Of a stretch of 64,000 bases of DNA, positions 51,092-59,393 are shown in pieces. The stretch's first letter is position 1, and every line of letters begins with the position of its first letter. The position numbers were made by a program, and so were the translations under genes. Where the stretch lies: positions 288,524-352,523 of the forward strand of contig CAKRDK010000001.1 in assembly GCA_934309475.1 (NCBI GenBank). The letters run 5' to 3'. The stretch is from an uncultured Roseburia sp. (lineage in GTDB: Bacteria; Bacillota; Clostridia; Lachnospirales; Lachnospiraceae). Below the pieces are notes generated by a model. The model did not search any database. It was not told where the DNA came from and saw only the letters and a list, made by a program, of their open reading frames with translations.

Positions 51092-52069
51092 CTATTTTGT
51101 TTTCACTTTTGCTGTCTTTTTCTTTCTATACAGTAAAATCACCGCTGCAACGATGAGCGCGGCAGCAAAAATTCCCACTGTAATTGGAATCACATACCCT
51201 TTTACGCTCTGTGCAAATCCTGCCTGCAACGGAACATCTTCATCTTCAATCGTGGTCTCACCATTGTCTGCATCACCATTCGCACCCGCATCTAACGGTG
51301 TCTGCTCATCCGCAATATCCTCTACCTGTTGTGCATCTGCACCAGCTGCATTTCCACCATCATTTCCTCCGGCTGCTGCATTCGCTCCATTGGCTGCGTT
51401 TGCGTCTGCTCCTGCCGCTGTTGTAGTCTGTCCTGCAGCAGTTGTATTTACAATTGTATTCACAACTGTCGTCTGTTCCTCGGATGCCGTATAATAAAAT
51501 GTCACTTCGTTCTCGCCACTCTCTGATAATGTGAGTGTCACCGGTTCATCCGTTGTCGTATACCCCGCAATCGAAAGCGGTGTCACTTCCACGCTCTCGC
51601 CCTTGTTCCGATAGGCAATCGTTGGCGCCGTAATCTGCTCTCCGGACTCTTTATCTACATAGTAGACCGTGTAGCTCACTCCGTCCACGAGCACTCCGTA
51701 ATCTAACACGTACTCTGTATTATGGAAATTAGACGCGCCCACGGATGCACCGTATGAATCGCAATCCTTTAAAAAATAATTTTCTTCTACATCCAGGCAA
51801 TATGCCAATGTGCTGTCTAATGCTGCATCATCTGCAAAAAACTCGCTTAAGTCATCGCCCTTTTCTACGGTAAATTTCAGATAGTTCTCTGTGACCTCTA
51901 ATTTTCCGTCTATGGATGAAATTTTGCTTGTGTCAAATGTTCCTACATTTCCGGCACGGAATGTCACCGTGCTTGTCGCTGCAGCATGCACCGGCAGTGA
52001 ACCCGGAAACAATACTGTAAAAGCAAGAAGGCTTCCCATTCCAACTGCACATATTTTTCTATTTCTCAT
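51092..52069 (-). CDS. Membrane-anchored surface protein with MucBP-like domain
   Basis: The 325-residue protein has a signal peptide (LLAFTVLFPGSLPVHAA) and an N-terminal domain of about 110 residues. A MucBP-like repeat (YTVYYVDKESGEQI ... VTFYYTAS) follows, then a flexible region rich in Ala, Gly, Asn and Asp (AAGADANAANGANAAAGG). TIEDEDVPLQAGF precedes a membrane helix and a basic tail (RKKKTAKVKTK). The DEDVPL segment before the helix is a common anchor-proximal feature of Lachnospiraceae SpaA-like proteins. It overlaps the previous gene by 11 bases, indicating coupled translation. Confidence 0.82.
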   Translation of the reverse strand: MRNRKICAVGMGSLLAFTVLFPGSLPVHAAATSTVTFRAGNVGTFDTSKISSIDGKLEVTENYLKFTVEKGDDLSEFFADDAALDSTLAYCLDVEENYFLKDCDSYGASVGASNFHNTEYVLDYGVLVDGVSYTVYYVDKESGEQITAPTIAYRNKGESVEVTPLSIAGYTTTDEPVTLTLSESGENEVTFYYTASEEQTTVVNTIVNTTAAGQTTTAAGADANAANGANAAAGGNDGGNAAGADAQQVEDIADEQTPLDAGANGDADNGETTIEDEDVPLQAGFAQSVKGYVIPITVGIFAAALIVAAVILLYRKKKTAKVKTK

Positions 52070-52808
52070 AGGTATTCCCTGCCTTTCTCCTTTTCAACGC
52101 TACAACCAGCACCACTACACCTGCCAATAAAATTCCTGCAAAAAACATCAAATTGGTTGCATCACCTGTCTTCACGAAAGAAAACAGCGGTACTTTTTCC
52201 TCTTTGATCTCTGTGATAATTGTCGGTGTTCCTTCATCTTTGTAGTATGCACGGAACTGAAATTGAAGTTTGGCAGCCGCATTTGTATAGTCTGCATTTG
52301 TAGTGCTGTCCATTCCCTCTCCGTTGAGCGAAAGTGTTAAGTACAAATTGGTACTTTTTCCGGAAGCAAGCTGCACAAGATAAGTATAATCCTGCAATTC
52401 TGTAATCTCTGCAAGTCCCTCTGTACTTGCACTATCTGCATCTGTATAACCACCTGCCATAATATCTAACAGGGATTCTGCTGTATCCTCGCTCTCTCCC
52501 ACCGAAATCTTAAGTGTATAAGCACCTCCCGCTGCCTCATTCGCCTCTTCTAACGCCTCCACCGTCTCCTGTGACAGGAAAAAAGCTGCCGCATGGGAAT
52601 TCTCATTCACAATCCGAATCGTCTGTGTTCTCTCATCTCCGGGCGCCATTCCCTCAAATGTATCTCCGAAACGGTTATCGGTACAATTTTCATATGTAAT
52701 CTCATCCTGCGCTGTCAGCACAACTGCCGGTGTCTCTGCCGCTCCGACATTCACACTGCCAAGCAGCATGCCAAAAAGTGCTGCTATTCCAAAAATTTTC
52801 TTTTTCAT
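52059..52808 (-). CDS. Surface protein with KTGD-type sorting signal
   Basis: The 249-residue protein has a signal peptide (MKKKIFGIAALFGMLLGSVNVGA). The beta-rich domain (FEGMAPGDERTQTIRIVNEN, LYLTLSLNGEGMD) resembles WxL/DUF916-like or TasA-like sandwiches. The C terminus is SFVKTGDATNL, a hydrophobic helix and KRRKAGNTYEK. The amylase ends with the closely similar VKTGDETPL. That pattern suits attachment by the class B sortase of the locus. It is second in the TGTGAC promoter 3 transcript. Confidence 0.82.
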   Translation of the reverse strand: MKKKIFGIAALFGMLLGSVNVGAAETPAVVLTAQDEITYENCTDNRFGDTFEGMAPGDERTQTIRIVNENSHAAAFFLSQETVEALEEANEAAGGAYTLKISVGESEDTAESLLDIMAGGYTDADSASTEGLAEITELQDYTYLVQLASGKSTNLYLTLSLNGEGMDSTTNADYTNAAAKLQFQFRAYYKDEGTPTIITEIKEEKVPLFSFVKTGDATNLMFFAGILLAGVVVLVVALKRRKAGNTYEK

Positions 52809-52834
52809 TTTAACCCATACCTTTCTCTTTCAGC

Positions 52835-53554
52835 CTACCGCGTCTCCGATACGCTGATAATGGTTCCATCCGCATCAAACGTCGGGAACACGCCCCATTC
52901 TGCTGCAATCGCATCTGCGCTGTTATTTGTCTGCACTGCATTTACCTCAAATTCTAACGCGAGCGTCTTGCCGGTATATGCATTATTCATCTTCGTTGAA
53001 AAAGAAATTCCGTCGAGGAAATTCTCCGACTGTTCTCCTGCCGCCAAAGGCTTCGTATAATAAAGTGTTATCTGTTCCTCATCTTCATAGGCAACCAGCC
53101 AGCCGTTCTCCGTCACATCCCCGACTTCCACACTGTCATAATCCTCCTGCGCATCTCCGAAACAAAGTGCTGCATACGCTCCATTCAAATCTGCATCGTA
53201 AGCATAATAGCTTCGTTCTTCTTCTAAAACCGCATTCTGTTCTTCCTTCGTCTCGTCTGCCCAATATTTGTAAACATTTACCTTCACATAAATGTCGTAA
53301 CCATCTGTTGTATCATTCTTGATGCTCTGTTCATATTTGCAAAAAGCTCCTGGAGTAACATCTGCATCTGTCAAAACACTTTTCTCTGTTGTCTCTCCTG
53401 CAAAAGCAACCTGAATCGCTTTGGTCGTAACCTCCGCTACTCCGGCTCCAACGCCATTCTCTGTATTCGTATTCAAAGATGCCCATGTTCCACCGACTAT
53501 ACTCGTCAGCACCATCACTCCGGCTACACCCATAAGCCAATATTTTTTTTTCAC
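52835..53554 (-). CDS. SipW-type-signal secreted protein D
   Basis: The 239-residue protein starts with a GTG codon (53554) preceded by GGTGGAGGG. The N terminus MKKKYWLMGVAGVMVLTSIVGGTWASLNTN has the GGTxAxLxT pattern of SipW-cleaved precursors, though it lacks the later GNV motif. The mature part is acidic, with VTPGAFCKYEQSIKNDTTDGYDIYVKV, as in TasA-like proteins where vocalised as repeat 'NxxSxDxYVRV'. It is the first gene after TGTGAC promoter 3. Which of the two SipW-type peptidases would process it is unknown. Confidence 0.8.
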   Translation of the reverse strand: MKKKYWLMGVAGVMVLTSIVGGTWASLNTNTENGVGAGVAEVTTKAIQVAFAGETTEKSVLTDADVTPGAFCKYEQSIKNDTTDGYDIYVKVNVYKYWADETKEEQNAVLEEERSYYAYDADLNGAYAALCFGDAQEDYDSVEVGDVTENGWLVAYEDEEQITLYYTKPLAAGEQSENFLDGISFSTKMNNAYTGKTLALEFEVNAVQTNNSADAIAAEWGVFPTFDADGTIISVSETR

Positions 53555-53614
53555 TTTTATCCCTCCACCTGTTATGGCTTCACTTTCTCATATTATCTAA
53601 CCCTACTTCTTAAG

Positions 53615-53647
53615 ATTCTATTATAAAACAGTCACACAGTAGTCACA
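53615..53647 (-). promoter_or_regulatory. TGTGAC direct-repeat promoter 3 (before secreted protein D)
   Basis: On the minus strand: TGTGAC (53647-53642), 5 bases, TGTGAC (53636-53631), 10 bases, TAGAAT (53620-53615). A TATAAT is also present at 53621-53626, so the exact -10 box is open. The repeats directly follow the U-run of the greA-like terminator. Confidence 0.8.
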
Positions 53648-53680
53648 CAAAAAAAGAATCACAAAAATTGTGATTCTTTT
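53648..53680 (-). terminator. Terminator of the greA-like gene
   Basis: AAAAGAATCACA pairs with TGTGATTCTTTT around a five-base loop (53652-53663 and 53669-53680), followed on the minus strand by seven U residues. Confidence 0.85.
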
Positions 53681-53686
53681 CCATCG

Positions 53687-54190
53687 TTAAAATTTTCTCA
53701 ACTGGTCGTTTCCCTCATCCTGCGTATTCTCAATCTTACGAATCTCTACAAAATAGGAATAATTATCATTTACTTTCACTTCCACTCTGTCGCCTACCTT
53801 GTGTCCAAGCAGTGCTTTTCCGAGTGGAGATTCATTGCTGATAAGATTCTTGAGGGAATTGCCCCTCACCGTTGTGACGATACGATAGGTCTCAACCATG
53901 TCATCTTCCTCAAAATAGACATCCACCGTATTATTCATCCCGACTTCATCTTCTGCAGATTCATCTGAAATAATCTTAGCCGTCTTAATCATCTTCTCTA
54001 AATAACGGATTCTGCTCTCGTTCTGATTCTTATCCTTCTTCGCCGCATGGTATTCAAAGTTCTCACTCAAATCACCGTGGGCTCTCGCTTCTTTTACCGC
54101 CTCGAGTGCCTGCTTTCTGACAACCAGCTTCCGATATTCAATTTCTTCCTCCATCTTGCGGATATCCTGCTCCGTTAACTGATCGTACAT
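53687..54190 (-). CDS. GreA/GreB-family transcription elongation factor
   Basis: The 167-residue protein has the coiled-coil N-terminal domain with the tip motif ARAHGDLSENFEYHAAKKDK, where the acidic residues stimulate RNA cleavage by stalled RNA polymerase. The C-terminal FKBP-like domain carries SNESPLGKALLGHKVGDRVEV. Such factors rescue backtracked polymerase. Lachnospiraceae usually carry a second copy, so this may be a paralogue rather than the main greA. Confidence 0.93.
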   Translation of the reverse strand: MYDQLTEQDIRKMEEEIEYRKLVVRKQALEAVKEARAHGDLSENFEYHAAKKDKNQNESRIRYLEKMIKTAKIISDESAEDEVGMNNTVDVYFEEDDMVETYRIVTTVRGNSLKNLISNESPLGKALLGHKVGDRVEVKVNDNYSYFVEIRKIENTQDEGNDQLRKF

Positions 54191-54222
54191 GTTCCTGTCT
54201 CCTTCCTCTCTTCTATTCTTTC

Positions 54223-54870
54223 CTAAGGAATGTTACAAATCTTTTTCAAATCAAGCCGTACCGGCTGTTCTGCCGTCACTATCTCCCGGCTGCATACCGA
54301 AATCTGGTAGCCCTCCTCTATGCGATAGGTTCTAAAATGCCAGTCTGCTTCCTGTTCCTTCAACACACAAAACGTGTCAAGTCCCTGACGCATTCCGGCT
54401 CCGGTCGCCTTGATATAGCTTTCTTTTCTCGTCCAGATTCTGCCAAACCGTTCCTCGCGTTCCGCCTGCTCTTCCGCTTCCATCAGATAAGCATACTCCT
54501 CCGGCATCCAGAAACGCTTTGCAATTTGTTCCCTGCATCTGCTGTCCTGCTCTATATCAATTCCGACTGCTTTCTCATCAAAGACAACCGCCACATAGTC
54601 ACCGGCATGTGACAAATTATATTGAAAATCCGGGTATCCCATCAGATAAGGCTTTCCGTCTCTTCCCCACTGTACCGTAACCTCATCCAAAGGAATGCCG
54701 CAAATGTGCAGACCATACCAAAGCAGCAGACCAGCACCAAAGCAGCGTCTCCTGTCCTCTTCCCGCACACAGCTTTCTACTCTCTGCCGCCGCTCTGCTG
54801 TCAAAAACGCCATGCCGTCCCGCCGTACCTGTTCTGTCAATCCGCTGACATTCCCGTAAAAAATTCTCAT
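54223..54870 (-). CDS. Sfp-type 4'-phosphopantetheinyl transferase
   Basis: The 215-residue protein has the Sfp signatures VGIDIEQDSR (magnesium-binding Asp and Glu) and IWTRKESYIKATGAG (catalytic Glu and Lys). It transfers phosphopantetheine from CoA to a serine of carrier proteins, classically of peptide or polyketide synthases. None of those are visible in the window. Its start overlaps the stop of the Hpt gene as ATGA, an unusual operon partner. Confidence 0.92.
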   Translation of the reverse strand: MRIFYGNVSGLTEQVRRDGMAFLTAERRQRVESCVREEDRRRCFGAGLLLWYGLHICGIPLDEVTVQWGRDGKPYLMGYPDFQYNLSHAGDYVAVVFDEKAVGIDIEQDSRCREQIAKRFWMPEEYAYLMEAEEQAEREERFGRIWTRKESYIKATGAGMRQGLDTFCVLKEQEADWHFRTYRIEEGYQISVCSREIVTAEQPVRLDLKKICNIP

Positions 54871-55214
54871 CCGTTCATAATTTCCTGTAATTTTGCACGC
54901 TGCTCCATCATCTCACGATAGATTGGCATAGTATTCTCATTCGAACCGGCACGTAAAATCTCAACGATTCGTGCCACCACATCATAAATCGGTGTCAGTC
55001 CCATGTTTGCAAGCACGCCTTTTAACGTATGTGCCCAATGAAATGCCTGATCAATCTCCCCTTCATTTAAGGATTCTTCTAACTTTGTAAAAGCCTCATC
55101 ATCCATGAGTGTATGCAGACATTCCACATATAAATCTTCATCATTCAAAAAACGCGTCATTGCCCCGTCAATATCGCAGCCCCAGTCACGCAGCTGCTCA
55201 AACAAATTTTCCAT
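54867..55214 (-). CDS. Hpt (histidine phosphotransfer) domain protein
   Basis: The 115-residue protein is a single Hpt domain with the phospho-accepting His62 in HWAHTLKGVLANMGL. Hpt proteins relay phosphate between histidine kinases and receivers. The start at 55214 (MENLFEQLRDWGCDI) has AGGGAAG upstream; the frame continues 23 codons further without support. It lies downstream of the receiver-GGDEF-like-EAL gene and upstream of the Sfp-type gene. Confidence 0.85.
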   Translation of the reverse strand: MENLFEQLRDWGCDIDGAMTRFLNDEDLYVECLHTLMDDEAFTKLEESLNEGEIDQAFHWAHTLKGVLANMGLTPIYDVVARIVEILRAGSNENTMPIYREMMEQRAKLQEIMNG

Positions 55215-55304
55215 ATTGCTTCCCTCTCTCTCGAAAACCTCTGATATACCTATTATCGTCCAAATTTGGCTTTTTTTCAACAACTTTTCATAATTTTTTT
55301 CAAA

Positions 55305-55341
55305 GAAAAAGCCAGTGCACGAATTTTATTCGTACACCAGC
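55305..55341 (-). terminator. Terminator overlapping the end of the receiver-EAL gene
   Basis: GCTGGTGTACGAAT pairs with ATTCGTGCACTGGC (minus strand 55341-55311), followed by UUUUU. The stop codon of the gene lies at the start of the loop. Confidence 0.8.
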
Positions 55342-56999
55342 TTCTCATAATCTGCAACCGGCATCGGTTTTCCAAAATAGTACCCCTGCACATAATCGCA
55401 TCCGATACTTTTCAGGAACGAAACCTGCTCTTCCTTTTCCACACCTTCCGCAATCACAGGCATGTTCAATTTCTTTGACATTTCAACTACAGACGCAAGT
55501 ATATCTTCGCTCCGCTTCTTTTCTTCCGCATCCGAGAGAAACTTCATATCAATCTTTAAAATATCTACCACGATATCTTTTAACACATTCAACGATGAAT
55601 AACCGCTTCCGAAATCATCCATTAGCACCGTGAACCCATTTTCACGGAACTTCGCCATCAATTCCCGGATTGCCGTCTGGTTCTGTGTATATGCGCTCTC
55701 TGTCAGTTCAAGCTGTAACAGCTTCCGCGGAATTCCATATTTTTCCGTCAGCTCACAAATCTGCTCCACCAGCCGCGGGTTATAAAGACTCACTCTGGAA
55801 ATATTCACCGAAAGCGGCCGCAATTCCCGTCCCTCGTCCATCCACCTTCGCAGCAGCTTACAGGTTGACTCCCATACAAAATAATCTAATTTTACAATGA
55901 AACCGTTCCGTTCAAACACCGGAATAAATTCATTCGGGGCTATCATGCCACGCTTTGGATCTATCCAGCGAATCAGTACCTCACCGCCATCCATCTTCGA
56001 CTCTTCCAAATTGTATTTAGGCTGGATATAAGGCACAAACTGTCCGCTTTCTAACGCACTCCGCATGCTGTTCGTCAGAACCTGTTCCTTGATAATCGTG
56101 ACACTCATGCTATCGCTGTAAAATGCGTAACCACTCATGCAATTGCCCTTGCAACGCTGTGCCGCAAGACTTGCCATATCATACATATCATTCGTGGAAA
56201 TGCTCTTATCGACAATCAGATAGATTCCACACGCCGGAACCAAATCAAACTCCAACGGATAATTTCTCAACTGTTCCGCGAGTTCCTCCACAAAATCAAT
56301 CAGCTCCTGCTTTCTCTCATACGGCACGCAGACTCCAAAAATGTCTGCCTCCAGATGTCCAAACGCCTTACTCGGATATGGTTCTAACACATTTTCAATA
56401 TAGGACGCAAGGAATTGCAGTAATTTATTTCCTTCCTGAATCCCGTAAAAAGAATTCACTAACCGGAATTTTTCGATATCAATTCTGATAAAAGCAAACT
56501 GCTCTTTTGGATTCCGGTCTAAAACGTTTCTTGTCTCCTCAAAAAATCTCTTTTTGTTGTAGATTCCCGTCAACGTTGAATATTCCTTGACATATTTCAA
56601 CTCTTCTGCCACCTTAAACTGGCTTCGCTCTATCACATTTTCCAAACGGAAACGCAGTATATCCACATCATACGGTTTCTTGATGAAATCCCATGCACCT
56701 AACGCGAGGCACTCTTTTTCAATCTTGGTTCCATTTTCGATTGTTGCAACTACAACCGGTATTCTCTGATAAAATTCCGAGTCATGATAGTGTCTTAAGA
56801 AATCAATGCCGTTCCCCGACCGCATGAACACGTCTAAAACGACTGCCGTGATAAACCCATACTGTCCCACAAAAATATCATAGGCTTCCTCACCGTTTGA
56901 CGCCTCTAAAATATCATATTCCGTCTCTAAGATTTTTCTTAAAATAATACGGTTGACTTTCTCATCATCAACGATTAAAACTGTTCCTTTTTTCCCCAT
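55326..56999 (-). CDS. Response regulator with degenerate GGDEF and EAL domains (probable c-di-GMP phosphodiesterase)
   Basis: The 557-residue protein has a receiver domain with phospho-acceptor Asp56 (VVLDVFMRSG). The middle domain is GGDEF-like with FGHLEADIFGV in place of GGDEF, so no cyclase activity is expected. The C-terminal EAL domain keeps the catalytic set: EVLIRW, NISRVS, LELTES, MDDFGSGYSS, DILKIDMKFL and AEGVEKEEQ. It likely breaks down cyclic di-GMP, possibly after phosphorylation. This could affect motility and surface structures such as the nearby fibre locus, by inference. Confidence 0.92.
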   Translation of the reverse strand: MGKKGTVLIVDDEKVNRIILRKILETEYDILEASNGEEAYDIFVGQYGFITAVVLDVFMRSGNGIDFLRHYHDSEFYQRIPVVVATIENGTKIEKECLALGAWDFIKKPYDVDILRFRLENVIERSQFKVAEELKYVKEYSTLTGIYNKKRFFEETRNVLDRNPKEQFAFIRIDIEKFRLVNSFYGIQEGNKLLQFLASYIENVLEPYPSKAFGHLEADIFGVCVPYERKQELIDFVEELAEQLRNYPLEFDLVPACGIYLIVDKSISTNDMYDMASLAAQRCKGNCMSGYAFYSDSMSVTIIKEQVLTNSMRSALESGQFVPYIQPKYNLEESKMDGGEVLIRWIDPKRGMIAPNEFIPVFERNGFIVKLDYFVWESTCKLLRRWMDEGRELRPLSVNISRVSLYNPRLVEQICELTEKYGIPRKLLQLELTESAYTQNQTAIRELMAKFRENGFTVLMDDFGSGYSSLNVLKDIVVDILKIDMKFLSDAEEKKRSEDILASVVEMSKKLNMPVIAEGVEKEEQVSFLKSIGCDYVQGYYFGKPMPVADYEKLVYE

Positions 57000-57032
57000 A
57001 GCTACACTCCTGCTAACGTTCCCTATTATATG

Positions 57033-58355
57033 CTATACCAAAAATTTCTTCATGTTCTTATCCAGTGCACAGGATGATTCTCCGGCTCTCTTAACGATGT
57101 CCGCCACCTCAATCGCATGGCTTGATACCGCCTGAATCTTATCCGCAATATCTGTTGTTCCCGTTGCGCCCTCATTCGAAGCAAGACTGACACTGTTGAT
57201 TGACTGAGACACATTATCTAAGGATGCTAAAAGTTCCTCCGACGTCGCACTGAAATCTGTAACCAGACCATCTACATACTCCGCATCCTGTCTGTAATAA
57301 CCTGCAACCTTTTCAAAATAATCGAAACTTTCCGAAACATCGGTACGCACAAATTCCAACAGACGTTCTGCATCCTCCGACAGATTATTCACTGCTCCGG
57401 TGACATCTTCTGTCACCTTCTGGATATGGTCGACTGTGCTTGCGGACTGCTCTGCCAATGCCCTGATTTCATCTGCGACAACTGCAAATCCGCGTCCCGC
57501 CTCACCGGCTCTTGCCGCTTCAATCGAAGCATTCAGTGACAACAGATTCGTCTGCTCCGTAATCTCACGGATTGCTTCCGCTAAGACTTCAATCTGTGAT
57601 ACTACTTCCGCATCCTTTAAAGCCTGATTCAGCGTACCCCGGATTTCATTATGCACACGTTTTGTATTCTCTCGATTCTTCGATGTCTTATCCATTGCCT
57701 CATTGGCACGCTCATGAATCTGAATGACACGCTCTGCGCCTTCCTGTGCATGTACCGCAATATTTTTGGCAACGGTTCCAATCTCTGCCGCCGTCACGGT
57801 TACTTCCTGGGAAGCCTGTGCGGTTGTCTCCATTCCGGTCGCTAATGTCTGTGTTGACTTTGATACACCCTCGATATCAAGGTTCATATATTCCATACTG
57901 TATTCCACATTACGGACGATATCCTCTAATGCCAGCGTCTCATTCTTGATACTTCCTAACAGTTCTTTCATATTCGCCTGGATTGTCTGAAAACTTCTTC
58001 CCAAATCACCGATACTGTCATTCCTTGCAGTAAGTTGCTGTGGCACTTTCTCTGTCATATCACCCTCTGCAAGCTTCATTCCATAAGCTGCAGCCATATT
58101 AATTGAATGAATAATATCTCTTGTAATATAAGTACCAATGATTGAAATGACAACCAGACAGATTACAATATAAATCGTCATTCTTGTCAATCCACTTGTG
58201 GCAGCCGCATTAATTGCCTCTGCATCATTATTTGCCGTTGCAATTGCAGCCACCTCACTTAATGCAGATGAGGCTGCCATAAAACATATTCCAGCCATTA
58301 CAACAATCAATACCAGCAATACTATCATCTTTGTTCTTATCTTTAATTTTCCCAT
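57033..58355 (-). CDS. Methyl-accepting chemotaxis protein
   Basis: The 440-residue protein has two membrane helices (about residues 9-30 and 60-82) with only a short extracellular loop of about 30 residues. A HAMP-like region follows, then a signalling domain with the conserved hairpin tip [20 protein letters not shown]. With so small an external part, it probably senses membrane or internal signals rather than a free ligand. It has its own promoter at 58408-58436. Confidence 0.92.
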   Translation of the reverse strand: MGKLKIRTKMIVLLVLIVVMAGICFMAASSALSEVAAIATANNDAEAINAAATSGLTRMTIYIVICLVVISIIGTYITRDIIHSINMAAAYGMKLAEGDMTEKVPQQLTARNDSIGDLGRSFQTIQANMKELLGSIKNETLALEDIVRNVEYSMEYMNLDIEGVSKSTQTLATGMETTAQASQEVTVTAAEIGTVAKNIAVHAQEGAERVIQIHERANEAMDKTSKNRENTKRVHNEIRGTLNQALKDAEVVSQIEVLAEAIREITEQTNLLSLNASIEAARAGEAGRGFAVVADEIRALAEQSASTVDHIQKVTEDVTGAVNNLSEDAERLLEFVRTDVSESFDYFEKVAGYYRQDAEYVDGLVTDFSATSEELLASLDNVSQSINSVSLASNEGATGTTDIADKIQAVSSHAIEVADIVKRAGESSCALDKNMKKFLV

Positions 58356-58407
58356 TTATATTCTCCTTAGAATGCGTCCTAATGTTCTCCATAACATCAC
58401 TACCTAA

Positions 58408-58436
58408 ATTCTAAATAACGTCCGGTTTTTTGTCAA
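58408..58436 (-). promoter_or_regulatory. Promoter of the chemotaxis receptor gene
   Basis: Minus-strand TTGACA (58431-58436) and TAGAAT (58408-58413) are separated by 17 bases. Confidence 0.7.
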
Positions 58437-58487
58437 TTTACAATTCCCTAATATGGTGTTTTTTGTGCCTTTTAGACGAAATCTGAC

Positions 58488-58520
58488 AAAAAAAGAAAGA
58501 CCCGATGAAGTCTTTCTTTT
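58488..58520 (-). terminator. Terminator after the DUF3793 gene
   Basis: AAAAGAAAGAC (58491-58501) pairs with GTCTTTCTTTT (58510-58520), with a run of U on the minus strand after it. Confidence 0.8.
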
Positions 58521-58610
58521 CCTGAATTATTTTTTTGATGATTAAATTGTTATAACTGACGAAAATATGATTGATTATATGCCCTCTTTCTCTGTCTAGA
58601 TTCCCTCCTC

Positions 58611-59228
58611 CTATACTGCAAGCTGTCCATAGTAATTGTTGTCAAATCTCTGTAAAATCTCCGGAATATCCATACCCACGGAAACCATGCGGATCATCTG
58701 CTCTTTCACACGTTCAAATCTTGCAAATAAAGCAACCGTCTCGTCGACATTTCCATATACTTTCCAATAACCGGTATACAAAAAATTCTGTCCGCGGTTC
58801 TCAATGAATCCAAGCACATCTTCCACCGGATATCCTAACAGCAAGCCAAGCTCATGCGGGAACTCTCCCCTGCGGCTCATGTAGCCATGATAACGCACTG
58901 ACAATTCCTTTAAAACAGATGGTAAGTCCATTTTTTCATAGCCAAACTGATGCATTGCCTCTTTTACTTTTTCCGTGTTCAGGTAATTTTTTACCTCAGA
59001 TGCGCGGTACAGTAAAAATGTTGTCTTCCTGCTGGTCTGATATAAGATATCACTTGCAATCGGTGTTCCCTCTAAAATCTTTTCCACATCACCGACGTTG
59101 CTGTTTTGCACAATCAATAAGTTCGAAATTTTAATTCCCGCCATCAACGGTGCACATTGTAACGCCATCTGTGTCTCTAATTCTTCCAGGTTCATCTTTT
59201 CTACAATCTGAAATACCTCTTTGCACAT
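58611..59228 (-). CDS. DUF3793 family protein
   Basis: The 205-residue cytoplasmic protein matches DUF3793: FPHELGLLLGYPVEDVLGFIENRGQNFLYTGYWKVY in abbreviated view, with the final NNYYGQLAV. Members are frequently next to iron-transport and flavodoxin genes in Clostridia, as I recall; the biochemical function is not known. Its promoter has operator-like palindromes resembling DtxR-family metal regulators and a terminator in the leader, which supports a metal-response role. Confidence 0.85.
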   Translation of the reverse strand: MCKEVFQIVEKMNLEELETQMALQCAPLMAGIKISNLLIVQNSNVGDVEKILEGTPIASDILYQTSRKTTFLLYRASEVKNYLNTEKVKEAMHQFGYEKMDLPSVLKELSVRYHGYMSRRGEFPHELGLLLGYPVEDVLGFIENRGQNFLYTGYWKVYGNVDETVALFARFERVKEQMIRMVSVGMDIPEILQRFDNNYYGQLAV

Positions 59229-59258
59229 AAGTCTGCTTGCCTTTCTTTTACAGATTTT

Positions 59259-59359
59259 GGTTAGTTTTAACTAACCTGTTTTTAAAAAAGAATGAGTTAC
59301 AAGAAGATGTAACTCATCTTTTCTATGGTTAGTTTAATCTAACTCAAGTTATATGTCAA
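59259..59359 (-). promoter_or_regulatory. DUF3793 promoter with two TTAG/CTAA palindromes and a leader terminator
   Basis: The minus-strand promoter TTGACA (59354-59359), 17 bases, TAAACT (59331-59336) has the palindrome-like GGTTAGTTTAATCTAACT (59327-59344) over the -10 box. Downstream is a nine-pair hairpin ATGAGTTAC/GTAACTCAT (59292-59317) with a U-run: a rho-independent terminator before the gene. A second palindrome GGTTAGTTTTAACTAACC (59259-59276) follows it. Confidence 0.75.
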
Positions 59360-59393
59360 TAACTTTTGTAAAAAAGTTTTTTCAATAACCCTT

